A DNA stretch of 64,000 nt from Thermoleophilaceae bacterium (GTDB lineage Bacteria > Actinomycetota > Thermoleophilia > Solirubrobacterales > Thermoleophilaceae). The DNA lies in assembly GCA_030447875.1 (NCBI GenBank), contig JAUJOA010000003.1:33415-97414 (forward strand), read 5' to 3'. The position numbers were made by a program, and so were the translations under genes. Position 1 is the first letter of the stretch, and every line of letters begins with the position of its first letter. Below are positions 51,162-60,338 of this stretch, piece after piece. The notes under the pieces were generated by a model. That model made no database searches. It was not told where the DNA came from and saw only the letters and a list, made by a program, of their open reading frames with translations.

Positions 51162-51392
51162 TCAGAACTTCACCCGCTGCACCGCCTCCTTGATCTTGCC
51201 GAGGATGGCGTCGCCAAGCTCCTTGCCCTCGTCGGTCCTGAAGCCCTTCATGGCCGCGACCACGCCGGCCATCACGAGCGCGACCAGCAGGATCAGTGCG
51301 ACGTACTCGACGGTGCCCTGACCGAGGTCTCCCCGAAGGCGCCGTGTGGTTCGGTCGAGCGTTGCGTGGGCATAGCCCATTGCGCGGTACAT
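51162..51392 (-). CDS. Flp-type pilin component
   Basis: RRLRGDLGQGTVEYVALILLVALVMAGVVAAMKGF: class III-like signal and hydrophobic stretch with Glu+5. Confidence 0.82.
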   Translation of the reverse strand: MYRAMGYAHATLDRTTRRLRGDLGQGTVEYVALILLVALVMAGVVAAMKGFRTDEGKELGDAILGKIKEAVQRVKF

Positions 51393-51510
51393 GGATTTGC
51401 CTCCCTGTCCGAGTCGATCTGCGAAGGAGGCAATCGTCGCCGGCGCGGCGCGACGGTTCCACACGCGGCGGCCACGAGATGGGTCGTGGACGGTGACAAG
51501 TCTCCACGGG

Positions 51511-52527
51511 TCAAGCCATTGAGACATCCCAGCGCGCGCCGACCGCCGCGGCTACCGAGCGAGTGGTGGCGTCCGGCTTGACCGAGCCGGGCTCGCCACC
51601 CTCCGACAGGGCTTTCATGGTGGCCGCCACCGATCCGCTCAGCGCATCCAGGTCGTAGCCGCCCTCGAGGACCGCCCCCACCGGCGCGCCGACCTCGTCC
51701 GCCAGCGCGCGCACATGACGCGCCATCGCAGCGAACGACTCCGTCTCGAGCCGGCAATCGGCGAGCGGGTCGGCTCGGTGGGCGTCGAAGCCCGCCGAGA
51801 CAAGGATCAGCTCCGGCGCGTAGGCGCGCCCCACGGGAGCCACGACGTGCTCGACGAGCGCCAGCCACACGCCCTCACCGGAGCCGGGCGGGACCGGCAT
51901 GTTGATCGTGTAGCCCTGCCCCGCCCCGGAGCCCGAGTCGGCGAGCGACCCGCTGCCCGGGTACAGCGGCGACTGGTGGATGCTCGCGAACAGCACCGCG
52001 TCCGTGGCGTGGAAGATGTCGTTCGTGCCGTTGCCGTGATGGACGTCCCAGTCGAGGATGAAGACCCGGTTCGCGTCGAGCGAGTCCAAGGCGTGTCGCG
52101 CCGCCACGGCTACGTTGTTGAAGAGGCAGAACCCCATGGCCGTGGCCGGCTCGGCGTGGTGTCCGGGCGGGCGCAGGCCGCAGAAGCCGGCGGCAGCGCG
52201 TCCGTCGAGCAGCGCCTCGACGAGCGAGCAGGCTCCGCCGGCGGCATGCAGGGCGGCGTCGTAGGACCCGGCGCTCGCCAGCGTGTCGGCGTCGAACGCG
52301 CCGCCGCCCCGCTCGCTCATGGAGCGAACCGAGTCGACGTACGCCTGCGGATGGACCCCGGTCAGCACGTCCATGTCGACGGCGGGCGCCTCGACCCGCC
52401 GGTAGCCGAGCCAGTCGCGCGCCTCGAGTTCCCGCTCGATAGCCGGTATCCGGCCCGGTCCCTCGGGATGAAGTCCCGTGTCGTGCTCGAGCGACGAGGC
52501 GTGCCGTACGTAGAGCGGCTCTGCCAT
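51511..52527 (-). CDS. Histone deacetylase / AcuC-AphA superfamily protein
   Basis: GFCGLRPPGHHAEPATAMGFCLFNNVAVAARHAL; VFILDWDVHHGNGTNDIFHATDAVLFASIHQSPLYPGSG; LILVSAGFDAHRADPLA. Confidence 0.94.
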   Translation of the reverse strand: MAEPLYVRHASSLEHDTGLHPEGPGRIPAIERELEARDWLGYRRVEAPAVDMDVLTGVHPQAYVDSVRSMSERGGGAFDADTLASAGSYDAALHAAGGACSLVEALLDGRAAAGFCGLRPPGHHAEPATAMGFCLFNNVAVAARHALDSLDANRVFILDWDVHHGNGTNDIFHATDAVLFASIHQSPLYPGSGSLADSGSGAGQGYTINMPVPPGSGEGVWLALVEHVVAPVGRAYAPELILVSAGFDAHRADPLADCRLETESFAAMARHVRALADEVGAPVGAVLEGGYDLDALSGSVAATMKALSEGGEPGSVKPDATTRSVAAAVGARWDVSMA

Positions 52528-52550
52528 GCCGATACGGTAATCCGAGAAGC

Positions 52551-54053
52551 GTGGCGACCGAAGCACCAATAGACGTGCTCCACGCCGACGTCGCCGTCGT
52601 GGGCGCCGGCGCCGCCGGGCTATTCGCGGCGCTTGTCGCGGCGCGCGAGGGCGCGCAGGTGGTCCTCGTCTCGCGCTCGCCGCTCGCCGAGTCGGCCAGC
52701 TACTGGGCGCAAGGTGGCGTGGCGGCGGCGATGACTCCGGGCGACTCACCGGCACGGCACATGGCGGACACGCTGGCCGCCGGGCGCGGCGCGGCGCGCG
52801 AGAGCGCGGTACGCGTTCTGTGCGAGGAGGCGCCGGCCCGGCTTGCCGAGCTGACGGCGCTCGGCGTGAGCTTCGACGCCGACCGCCACGGAGCTCTCGC
52901 GCTCGGTCTCGAGGGCGGCCACTCGGCCCGCCGGGTCGCGCACGCCGGCGGAAGCGCAACCGGCAGGCGCATCACGCGCGCGCTGTCCGCGGCGGTGGCC
53001 GTGGACGCGGGCATCGAAGTGCTGGAGGGCGCCTCGGCGAGTGCCCTCTGGGTCCACGAGGGACGCTGCATCGGCCTACTTGCGGAGCCGGTCCGGCGAC
53101 GAAGCACCCAATCGACGCTCGCCACCGCCGTGGCCGTGGCCGCACGCGGCACGTTGCTCGCGACCGGCGGCGCGGCTGCGCTGTGGGAGCGCACGACGAA
53201 CCCCCGCGGCGCGATTGGCGCGGGCTTGACCCTCGCGCATGCCGCGGGCGCCGACCTCGCGGACTTAGAGCTCGTTCAGTTTCACCCCACCGCGCTCGTA
53301 GCCGAGGGAGACGACGACGGGTTCCTGATCACCGAGGCCGTGAGGGGGGAGGGCGCCCTGCTGCTCGACGCGGCGGGGGAGCGGTTCGTGGACGAGCTTG
53401 CACCCCGCGACGAAGTCGCACTTGCGATCCGGGAGCGCCTGCACTCGCAGGGCACCCCCTCGGTGAGCCTTCACCTGCGCCCCGTCGACATGACGCGGTT
53501 TCCGAACGTGGCGAACGCGCTGGCGGCCGCCGGTCTCGACCCGCGCCGCGACCTGATCCCGGTCGCGCCCGCGGCCCACTACACGATGGGCGGAATCGCC
53601 TCCGACCTTCACGGGCGCTCGTCGTTAGCCGGGCTCTACGCGGTGGGCGAATGCGGCTGCACGGGGCTCCACGGCGCGAACCGGCTGGCCTCCAACTCCC
53701 TGGCTGAGTGCTTCGTGTTCGGGAGGCGCGCGGCGATGGCGGCCGGCGAGGAGCCGCGGGCCGCACCGCCCGCCGCGGGCCGCCCGCAGCCGGGGCCCTC
53801 CCCCGTTCCCTCGCCGCACACCCGCGCCGCCCTCTGGCGGCTGGCCGGCCTCGAGCGCTCGCCGGACGAGCTGCGCCGGCTCGCCCATGACCCCTTCGGG
53901 CTGGCGCGTCGCATCGCCGGATCGGCGCTTGCGCGCGAGGAGAGCCGGGGCGCGCACCAACGCTCCGACGCCACGATGCCTGAACCGCGGCTCGACGGCA
54001 TGCACACGGTCGTACGCGGCGAGGGCGCGCCAGTCATGGAGCATTGGTCCTAA
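52551..54053 (+). CDS. nadB: L-aspartate oxidase
   Basis: VAVVGAGAAGLFAALVAAREGAQVVLVSRSPLAESASYWAQGGVAAAM; ELVQFHPTALVAEGDDDGFLITEAVRGEGALLLDAAGERFVDELAPRDEVALAI; GLHGANRLASNSLAECFVFGRRAA. Confidence 0.96.
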   Translation: MATEAPIDVLHADVAVVGAGAAGLFAALVAAREGAQVVLVSRSPLAESASYWAQGGVAAAMTPGDSPARHMADTLAAGRGAARESAVRVLCEEAPARLAELTALGVSFDADRHGALALGLEGGHSARRVAHAGGSATGRRITRALSAAVAVDAGIEVLEGASASALWVHEGRCIGLLAEPVRRRSTQSTLATAVAVAARGTLLATGGAAALWERTTNPRGAIGAGLTLAHAAGADLADLELVQFHPTALVAEGDDDGFLITEAVRGEGALLLDAAGERFVDELAPRDEVALAIRERLHSQGTPSVSLHLRPVDMTRFPNVANALAAAGLDPRRDLIPVAPAAHYTMGGIASDLHGRSSLAGLYAVGECGCTGLHGANRLASNSLAECFVFGRRAAMAAGEEPRAAPPAAGRPQPGPSPVPSPHTRAALWRLAGLERSPDELRRLAHDPFGLARRIAGSALAREESRGAHQRSDATMPEPRLDGMHTVVRGEGAPVMEHWS

Positions 54054-54079
54054 CCGGTCAGGCCTTAGGCTCCCGCGCC

Positions 54080-54559
54080 GTGACGAGTACCGAGCTCCCG
54101 CCCCACCAGCCCCACTGCCTGGCGTGCGGGGACCAGAATCCGGGCGGCATGGGTCTTCGCCTGCGATCGGAGGGCGAGCGGGTCAAGGGTGATGTCACTT
54201 TCGACCGTCGCCACGAGGGGGCGCCGGGGTTCGCGCATGGCGGGGCGCTTGCGACCGTGCTGGACGACACGCTGGGGTCGCTTCTCATTCTCCTGCGGGT
54301 CCCGGCCGTCACAGCAAAGCTCGAGGTCAACTACCGGCGACCGGCGTTCATCGATCATCCGTTCGAGGTCGAGGCATGGGTCATCGGGATCGATGGCCGC
54401 AAGCTCCACCTGGCCGGTGAGCTGACCGAGGCGGGCGAGCCGGTAGCGGAGGCCTCGGGCCTGTTCCTCAAGGTCGACGCGGAGCACTTCCTCCGCGGCC
54501 TGAAGAACCTGCCCGACGGCTCACGCGGTCCCGACGAGCACTTCAAGCTGCCGTGGTAG
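54080..54559 (+). CDS. PaaI-type hotdog thioesterase family protein
   Basis: HCLACGDQNPGGMGLRL; GAPGFAHGGALATVLDDTLGSLL; LEVNYRRPAFIDHPFEVEAWV. Confidence 0.88.
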   Translation: MTSTELPPHQPHCLACGDQNPGGMGLRLRSEGERVKGDVTFDRRHEGAPGFAHGGALATVLDDTLGSLLILLRVPAVTAKLEVNYRRPAFIDHPFEVEAWVIGIDGRKLHLAGELTEAGEPVAEASGLFLKVDAEHFLRGLKNLPDGSRGPDEHFKLPW

Positions 54560-54568
54560 CCGGTTAAC

Positions 54569-54590
54569 AGCGCCTTAACGGGCGCTTCTT
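54569..54590 (+). terminator. Candidate terminator hairpin after thioesterase gene
   Basis: AGCGCC-ttaacg-GGCGCT then TCTT. Confidence 0.4.
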
Positions 54591-54680
54591 CGACGCTTTA
54601 CAGGCCATTGCGATACTCGCGCCTACTTCAGGAGTTATCGCAGCACTGGTCGTCATTCGAGGGTCGAGGGAGGCCCGCGT

Positions 54681-55105
54681 ATGTATCACTTCAGCCGCTC
54701 GATGTATCGCGAGCTCGCCCCGGAGGTGGTGGAGGATCGCCACGGTCGGGGAGGCGGAGTGAATCGCGCCCGCTTCCTCCAGGCGTGCGAGTCGGCCGTC
54801 GAGCGCCTCGCCACCGACCGCCACTACTTCGCCCGCCCGGCCCGAACGCTCTTCAACGACGTACGCGTGTACTTCCCGATGAACCGGCAGCTGCGCGCTA
54901 CCGCGTCATCGAGCGACACATGATGCTGGCCAGCGAGTACGTCGATCGCGCTGCGCAGGCCGGGGTGACGCTCGACGGCGCTCCACTGTGCTGCCACGCC
55001 ACCACGCGCAGGGGGACGGCCTGTCAGCGGGTGCCGCTGCCGGGAAGCCAGTACTGCCCGTCCCACAAGCACCTCGAGGAGGGACTCGAGCCAATCGCCG
55101 CTTAA
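54681..55105 (+). CDS. Hypothetical protein with C-terminal Cys/His zinc motif, frameshifted at about 54900
   Basis: MYHFSRSMYRELAPEVVEDRHGRGG...VYFPMNRQLRA then, in another frame, YRVIERHMMLASEYVDRAAQAGVTLDGAPLCCHATTRRGTACQRVPLPGSQYCPSHKHLEEGLEPIAA. Confidence 0.65.
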
Positions 55106-55118
55106 CGCGGCCCGCTCT

Positions 55119-55192
55119 CCCGCGACTCGGTCGCGGGGCACGGGCACCGTCGAAGGGGACAACGAGGGGCGGCCGGGTGGGCCGCCCTTCGT
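55119..55192 (+). terminator. Two consecutive GC hairpins between the zinc-motif gene and hyuA-like gene
   Basis: CCCGCGAC-tcg-GTCGCGGG (55119-55137) and ACGAGGGGCGGCC-gggtg-GGCCGCCCTTCGT (55162-55192); no clear U tract. Confidence 0.5.
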
Positions 55193-55230
55193 GCTCCGAT
55201 AGCGCGGGAGAGCGCCGGTACCTTGAGGCG

Positions 55231-57204
55231 ATGGTGCTGGGAGTCGACGTCGGGGGCACGTTCACCGACGCCGTGCTGCTGACCGACGGTCGGGTCGTGA
55301 CCGCGAAGGCGCCGACCACCGCCGCCGATCAGTCCGACGGAGTGCTGGCCGCCGTGGAGACGGCCCTCGAGCGAGCCGGCACGACTGCGGGCGAAGTCGA
55401 CCGCTTCGTTCACGGGATGACCGTCGGGACCAACGCGCTGCTCGAGGGAAAGGTCGCGGCAACCGCCCTGCTTGCGAGCGAGGGCTTCACCGACCTCGAG
55501 GAGCTCGGGAGGCAAGCGCGTGCCGAGCTCTATCGCCTGTGCGCCGGACATCCGCCACCGCTCGTGCCACCGGGGTTGCGCGTCGGCGTGCGAGAGCGGA
55601 TGGGCCCGGAGGGGGTTCTCAGGCCGCTCGACGAACGAGCGTTGTACGGATCGATCCGCGCACTGTCGCACTCCGAGGGCGTCGAGGCCTTCGCCGTGTG
55701 CCTCCTGTGGGGCTTTCGTCATCCCGAGCACGAGCGCCGCGCGGCCGCCATCCTCGAGGAGGAGGTCCCGGACGCGCATGTCTCCACGTCGCACGAGACA
55801 GCCGGCGTCTTCCGCGAGTACGAGCGGGCCGCGACCACGATCGTCGACGCCGCTCTCTCGCCTCTGCTGCGCCGCTACCTCGAGCGGCTCGGCGAGCGGG
55901 CGCGCGACCTCGGGTTACCGAACCCCGAGGTGATGCTGTCGGGCGGCGGGGTGGCCGACGCGGGGACGGCCGCCCGGCACGGATCCTGGACGGTGCTCTC
56001 GGGACCGGCGGGCGGCTCGGTGGGAGCCGCGCGCATGGCCGAGCGCTCAGGCGCGCCGGACGCCGTCTGCCTGGACATGGGCGGCACGTCGTGCGACGTC
56101 TCGCTGGCCGAGGCGGGAAGCGTCAAGCGCACCGGCGGACGCGAGGTCGGCGGCCGCGCCCTGGCGCTGCCGATGGTGGACGTCCACACCGTAGGGGCCG
56201 GCGGCGGCAGCGTCGCCTGGGCGGACGCCGGTGGCGCCTTGCGGGTCGGACCGCGGTCGGCGGGCGCCGATCCGGGACCGGCGTGCTACGGCCGGGGAGG
56301 CTTCGAGCCAACGGTCACCGACGCGAACCTGGTGCTCGGCTACCTCGATCGCGGTTCCCCACTCGCCGGCGGTGTCGAGCTCGACCTCGGCGCGGCGCGG
56401 CGCGCGCTGGCCGATCTCGGTGGCCGTCTCGAGCTGGAGCTCGAGGCCGTGGCGGCTGGAATCGCCCGGGTGGCGAGCGCGGAGATGGCCCGCGCCGTGC
56501 GGGTCGTCACCGTCGAGCGGGGCATCGATCCACGTGACCTGGCGCTCGTGGCCTTCGGTGGGGCGGGGCCGTTGCACGCCGCCGCGATCGCAGACGAGCT
56601 CGGGATGCGGCGCATCGTGGTGCCCCGGGCGTCCGGAGTCCTCTCGGCGCTCGGGCTGGTGGCCGGCGAGCGCCGGCGTGACCTCGTCGAGAGCGTGCTG
56701 CTGGCGGGCGGGGACCTCACCGAGGAGGCGGTCGGCGCGAGCGTCGCCCGGCTTGCCGCCCGGGGGCGCGAGGAGCTTCACGCGCCTGAGGCCGAGGTGC
56801 GGGCATCCTATGACCTCCGCTACGCGGGCCAGGCCTTCGAACTGACGATCGCGGAGGCGCCGGAACCCGACCCGGGCCGTTTGCGACGCGCGTTCGAGTC
56901 GGCGCATGAGGAGCGCTACGGCTATGCCGACTCCCACGCCGACCTGGAGCTCGTGACCGTACGCGTGACAGTCGCTGAGCCGGCGGCCGACCTGATCCCG
57001 GGGAACGACGGCGCCGCCGCCGAGGAGACGACTCGAAGCGCCCTCTTCGACGGCCGCCGCATGGAAGCGAAGGTGCTCGGCGGGGCGATCTCCCGTGTGT
57101 CCGGCCCTGCGATCTGCGAGCTGCCGGAGGCCACGCTAGTCGTGCCTCCCGGCTGGTCCGGCGGCGCGGACGTCGACGGCACGATCGTCCTGGAGCGCGG
57201 CTGA
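55231..57204 (+). CDS. Hydantoinase/oxoprolinase family protein, HyuA-like subunit
   Basis: [93 protein letters not shown]. Confidence 0.94.
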   Translation: MVLGVDVGGTFTDAVLLTDGRVVTAKAPTTAADQSDGVLAAVETALERAGTTAGEVDRFVHGMTVGTNALLEGKVAATALLASEGFTDLEELGRQARAELYRLCAGHPPPLVPPGLRVGVRERMGPEGVLRPLDERALYGSIRALSHSEGVEAFAVCLLWGFRHPEHERRAAAILEEEVPDAHVSTSHETAGVFREYERAATTIVDAALSPLLRRYLERLGERARDLGLPNPEVMLSGGGVADAGTAARHGSWTVLSGPAGGSVGAARMAERSGAPDAVCLDMGGTSCDVSLAEAGSVKRTGGREVGGRALALPMVDVHTVGAGGGSVAWADAGGALRVGPRSAGADPGPACYGRGGFEPTVTDANLVLGYLDRGSPLAGGVELDLGAARRALADLGGRLELELEAVAAGIARVASAEMARAVRVVTVERGIDPRDLALVAFGGAGPLHAAAIADELGMRRIVVPRASGVLSALGLVAGERRRDLVESVLLAGGDLTEEAVGASVARLAARGREELHAPEAEVRASYDLRYAGQAFELTIAEAPEPDPGRLRRAFESAHEERYGYADSHADLELVTVRVTVAEPAADLIPGNDGAAAEETTRSALFDGRRMEAKVLGGAISRVSGPAICELPEATLVVPPGWSGGADVDGTIVLERG

Positions 57205-58691
57205 TGGATGCGGTGAGCCTCCAGGTCATGGTCGGCGCGCTACGGGCGGCGTGTGACGAGATGGGCGTCGTGCTGGTCCGCTCCGCCCACTCCGCGAACG
57301 TGAAGGAGCGCCGTGACGCCTCCACCGCCCTCTTCGACCCCGACGGGCAGATGGTCATGCAGGCCGAGCACATTCCCGTCCACCTCGGGGCAATGCCCTC
57401 GGCGGTAGCGGCGGTGGTCGGCGAGGACCACTCCTCGGGCGACGCCTGGGTCCTGAACGACCCTTACCGGGGCGGCACGCACCTGCCGGACATCACCGTC
57501 ATCTCGCCGGTGCTCTCGGGAGCCGAGCTCGTCGGCTTCGCCGCCAGCCGCGCCCATCACGCGGACGTGGGTGGCGCGACACCCGGCAGCATGCCCGCGG
57601 ACTCGCGCGTGCTGGACGACGAGGGCGTGGTGATCCCGCCCACTCGGCTGGCACGCGCCGGACGGCTCGACGAAGAGTTGCTCCACGACCTCACCGGCGG
57701 GATGCGCGCGCCCGCCCAGCGCCGCGCCGACCTGCGCGCCCAGCTCGCCGCCAACCGCACCGGAGGGATGCGGCTTAAGGAGCTCGCCGCCAGAAGCGGC
57801 CTCGGCGCGCTGGGCGAGGCCATGCGGGAGACGCTCGACTACGGGGAGCGGCGCACGCGCGCCCGGATCGCTCAGCTCCCGGACGGCGACCGTGACGCCC
57901 GCGACGTGCTTGAGGCCGGCGAGCACGATCTACCGCTCCGCCTGACGGCGAGCGTCGGGGGCGAGGGGCTGTTGCTCGACTTCACCGGCTCGGCCGACCA
58001 GCACGACGGCAACCTGAACTGCCCGCTCGCCGTGACGCTGTCCGCCTGCTACTTCGCGGTCCGTGTGCTGACGGACCCGGACGTGCCGCCTAGCGCCGGG
58101 GCCTACAGGCCGGTCAGAGTCATAGCGCCTGAGGGGTCACTCCTGAACGCCCGTCCCCCGGCCGCCGTCGCGGCCGGGAACGTCGAGACCTCGTCACGCG
58201 TCGCGGACCTCGTGCTCGGCGCATTCGGTCAGGCACTCGGCCAGGGCACGATGAACAACCTCACGCTCGGAAACGACGACTTCACGTACTACGAGACGCT
58301 CGCCGGCGGGCAGGGCGCCTGCGCGGACGCGGACGGGCCGAGCGCCGTGCACGTGGCGATGAGCAACACGCTGAACACGCCGATCGAGGCCCTCGAGCTC
58401 GAGTTCCCGCTGCGAGCGGTCGAGTACTCGGTCCGGCGCGGATCCGGTGGAGCAGGCGAGCACCGGGGCGGGAACGGGGTCGTGCGTGAGCTCGAGGCGC
58501 TCGGCCGACATGCGCTATTCGCTGATCACCGAACGCCGCCGGCACGCACCTCGGAGCCGCGGGGAGGGCCCGGCGAGCGCGGTCGGAACGTCCTGAACGG
58601 CGTGGAGCTCCCGGGTAAGGTCGACGGCGAGCTCGCGCCGGGCGATCGGATGCGCATCGAGACTCCCGGCGGCGGCGGACAGGAGGTGGAC
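57204..58691 (+). CDS. Hydantoinase B/oxoprolinase family protein, HyuB-like subunit (3' end uncertain)
   Basis: GALRAACDEMGVVLVRSAHSANVKERRDASTALFDPDGQMVMQAEHIPVHLGAMP; LNDPYRGGTHLPDITVISPVL; C-terminal RIETPGGGG; ORF runs on in frame into the next domain. Confidence 0.92.
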
Positions 58692-59532
58692 ATGGCAGAG
58701 GTTGAGCGCGTCGAGCGGGTCTTTCTGGGCCTCGGGATCATGGGCGCGCGGATGGCGGCGAACCTCTGCCGCGCGGGCTTCGAAGTCACCGCCTGGAACC
58801 GCACGCGCGCGCGCGCCGAGGGGCTGGCCGAGGCGCACGGGGCGCGCGGGCCGCGACACCCGCCGAGGCGGCAAGCCACGCGAGGCGACGATCACGATGG
58901 TCGTGGACGCTCCGCAGGTCGAGGGTGCTCTTCGGCCCGGACGGCGCGCCGAGGGCCTCGCCGAGGGCGCGCTCGCGCCGACATGTCGACGATCGCGCCC
59001 ACCGCCAGCCGCGCGATCGCCGACCGGCCTCGCCGAGCGCCAGGTCGCCTTCCTGGACGCGCCCGTGACCGGCTCGCGCCCGAAGGCCGAGGACGCCACG
59101 CTCACCGTCATGGTCGGTGGCGCGCGTCGAGGCCTTCGAGCTCGCTCGACCGCTGTTCGCCGCCATGGGAGAGCTCGTCGTGCACGTCGGCCGCAGGGGC
59201 GACGGTTCGATGATCAAGCTGGTGAACAACACGCTGGCCGCGGTCAACGCCGCCACCCTGGCCGAGGCGCTCCACCTGGCGCGCGCCGCGGGCCTCGATC
59301 TGGACGCGATGCTGCGCGTCGTGGCCGCGGGATCCGGCGCCTCGGCGATGCTCGATCTGAAGGCGCGACCGATGCTGGACCACGACTTCGAGCCGCTGTT
59401 CAAGCTCGACCACATGCTCAAGGACGTCCGTCACTGCCTCGAGGAGGCGCGCGGCCGGGGCGTGCCTTCAGCCTCGCCGCGGCCGCGGAGCGCCTCTACG
59501 CGCGCGAGCCTGCGCCGGGCTCGCGGCGGTAG
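58692..59532 (+). CDS. 3-hydroxyisobutyrate dehydrogenase-like NAD(P)-dependent oxidoreductase, broken by several frameshifts
   Basis: VERVFLGLGIMGARMAANLCRAGFEVTAWNRTRARAEGL; DAPVTGSRPKAEDATLTVMVGG; KLVNNTLAAVNAATLAEALHLARAAGLDLDAMLRVVAAGSGASAMLDLKARPML in different frames; SD AGGAGG at 58681 before ATG 58692. Confidence 0.85.
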
Positions 59533-59673
59533 TGGCTCCGACTTCGCCGCCGTGATGGAGGTCGCCGGCCGCGGCGGCGCCCTTGGAAATCCGGCACCCA
59601 TTTCGTAGAATGCGCGCCCTCGCGCCGCCAGCACGGACCCGTCGCCGGGCGCGAACCGCAGCACCTCTTCTCC

Positions 59674-60298
59674 ATGCCGATCGCCTTCAAAGAATGGGCC
59701 GTGACCGTGCGTGCTCTCGCCGAGGAGAGCGGCTCCTCACCCTCCGCAAGGGCAGCATCCGCGAGGAGAACAAGCACTTCGAGATCGAGCACGACCGCTT
59801 CTTCCTCTACCCGACCTTCGACCACCAGCGCAACGACCTGGTGCGCGACTCGCACCGGCCGAGCTCGGGCGCGCGCTCGAGGAGGGTCTGGGCGGACGGC
59901 GAGCCGCCGGCCAGCGCGCTCTCGCAGGACGGCGGGATCCCGCAGCCCGACCGCGGTTCGGATCCGGCGCCTGGGCCGAGGTCGCCGCCAGCTACCTGAT
60001 CACCGACCCGCGCTGCGTCGACGCGCTCGCCCTACTACGTCTGGACGCCGGACTACGCGGAGAAGCGGCTCCGCGTGGAAGCGCCGCCATCCGCTGCGTC
60101 ATCGTCCTTCGGACCTACCGCATCCCGCGTCCCGTGACCGTCAAGGTGCGCGACGACTACGGCGGCTGCCGCTCGTGGGTCGAGGTCCATCGCGAGCTGC
60201 CCTTCGAGGGAACGCCGGCGCTCTCCGACGACGAGTTCGAGCGCGCTGCCGGCGGAGATCGAGACATCGCGCAGGACGCCGTCGCCGTCGTCGCGTAG
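59674..60298 (+). CDS. DUF1802-like protein, broken by frameshifts
   Basis: Pieces in different frames: MPIAFKEWAVTVRALAE, GERLLTLRKGSIREENKHFEIEHDRFFLYPTFDHQRNDLVRD, RCVIVLRTYRIPRPVTVKVRDDYGGCRSWVEVHRELPFEGTPALSDDEFE. Confidence 0.65.
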
Positions 60299-60338
60299 CC
60301 GGCGCGCGGAACCCGCGGCCCGGAGTAGAGTCTCGCGC

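Noticed and set aside
51393-51510. Possible c-di-GMP riboswitch upstream of the Flp pilin
   Set aside because: Did not find the conserved c-di-GMP-I core blocks in either orientation
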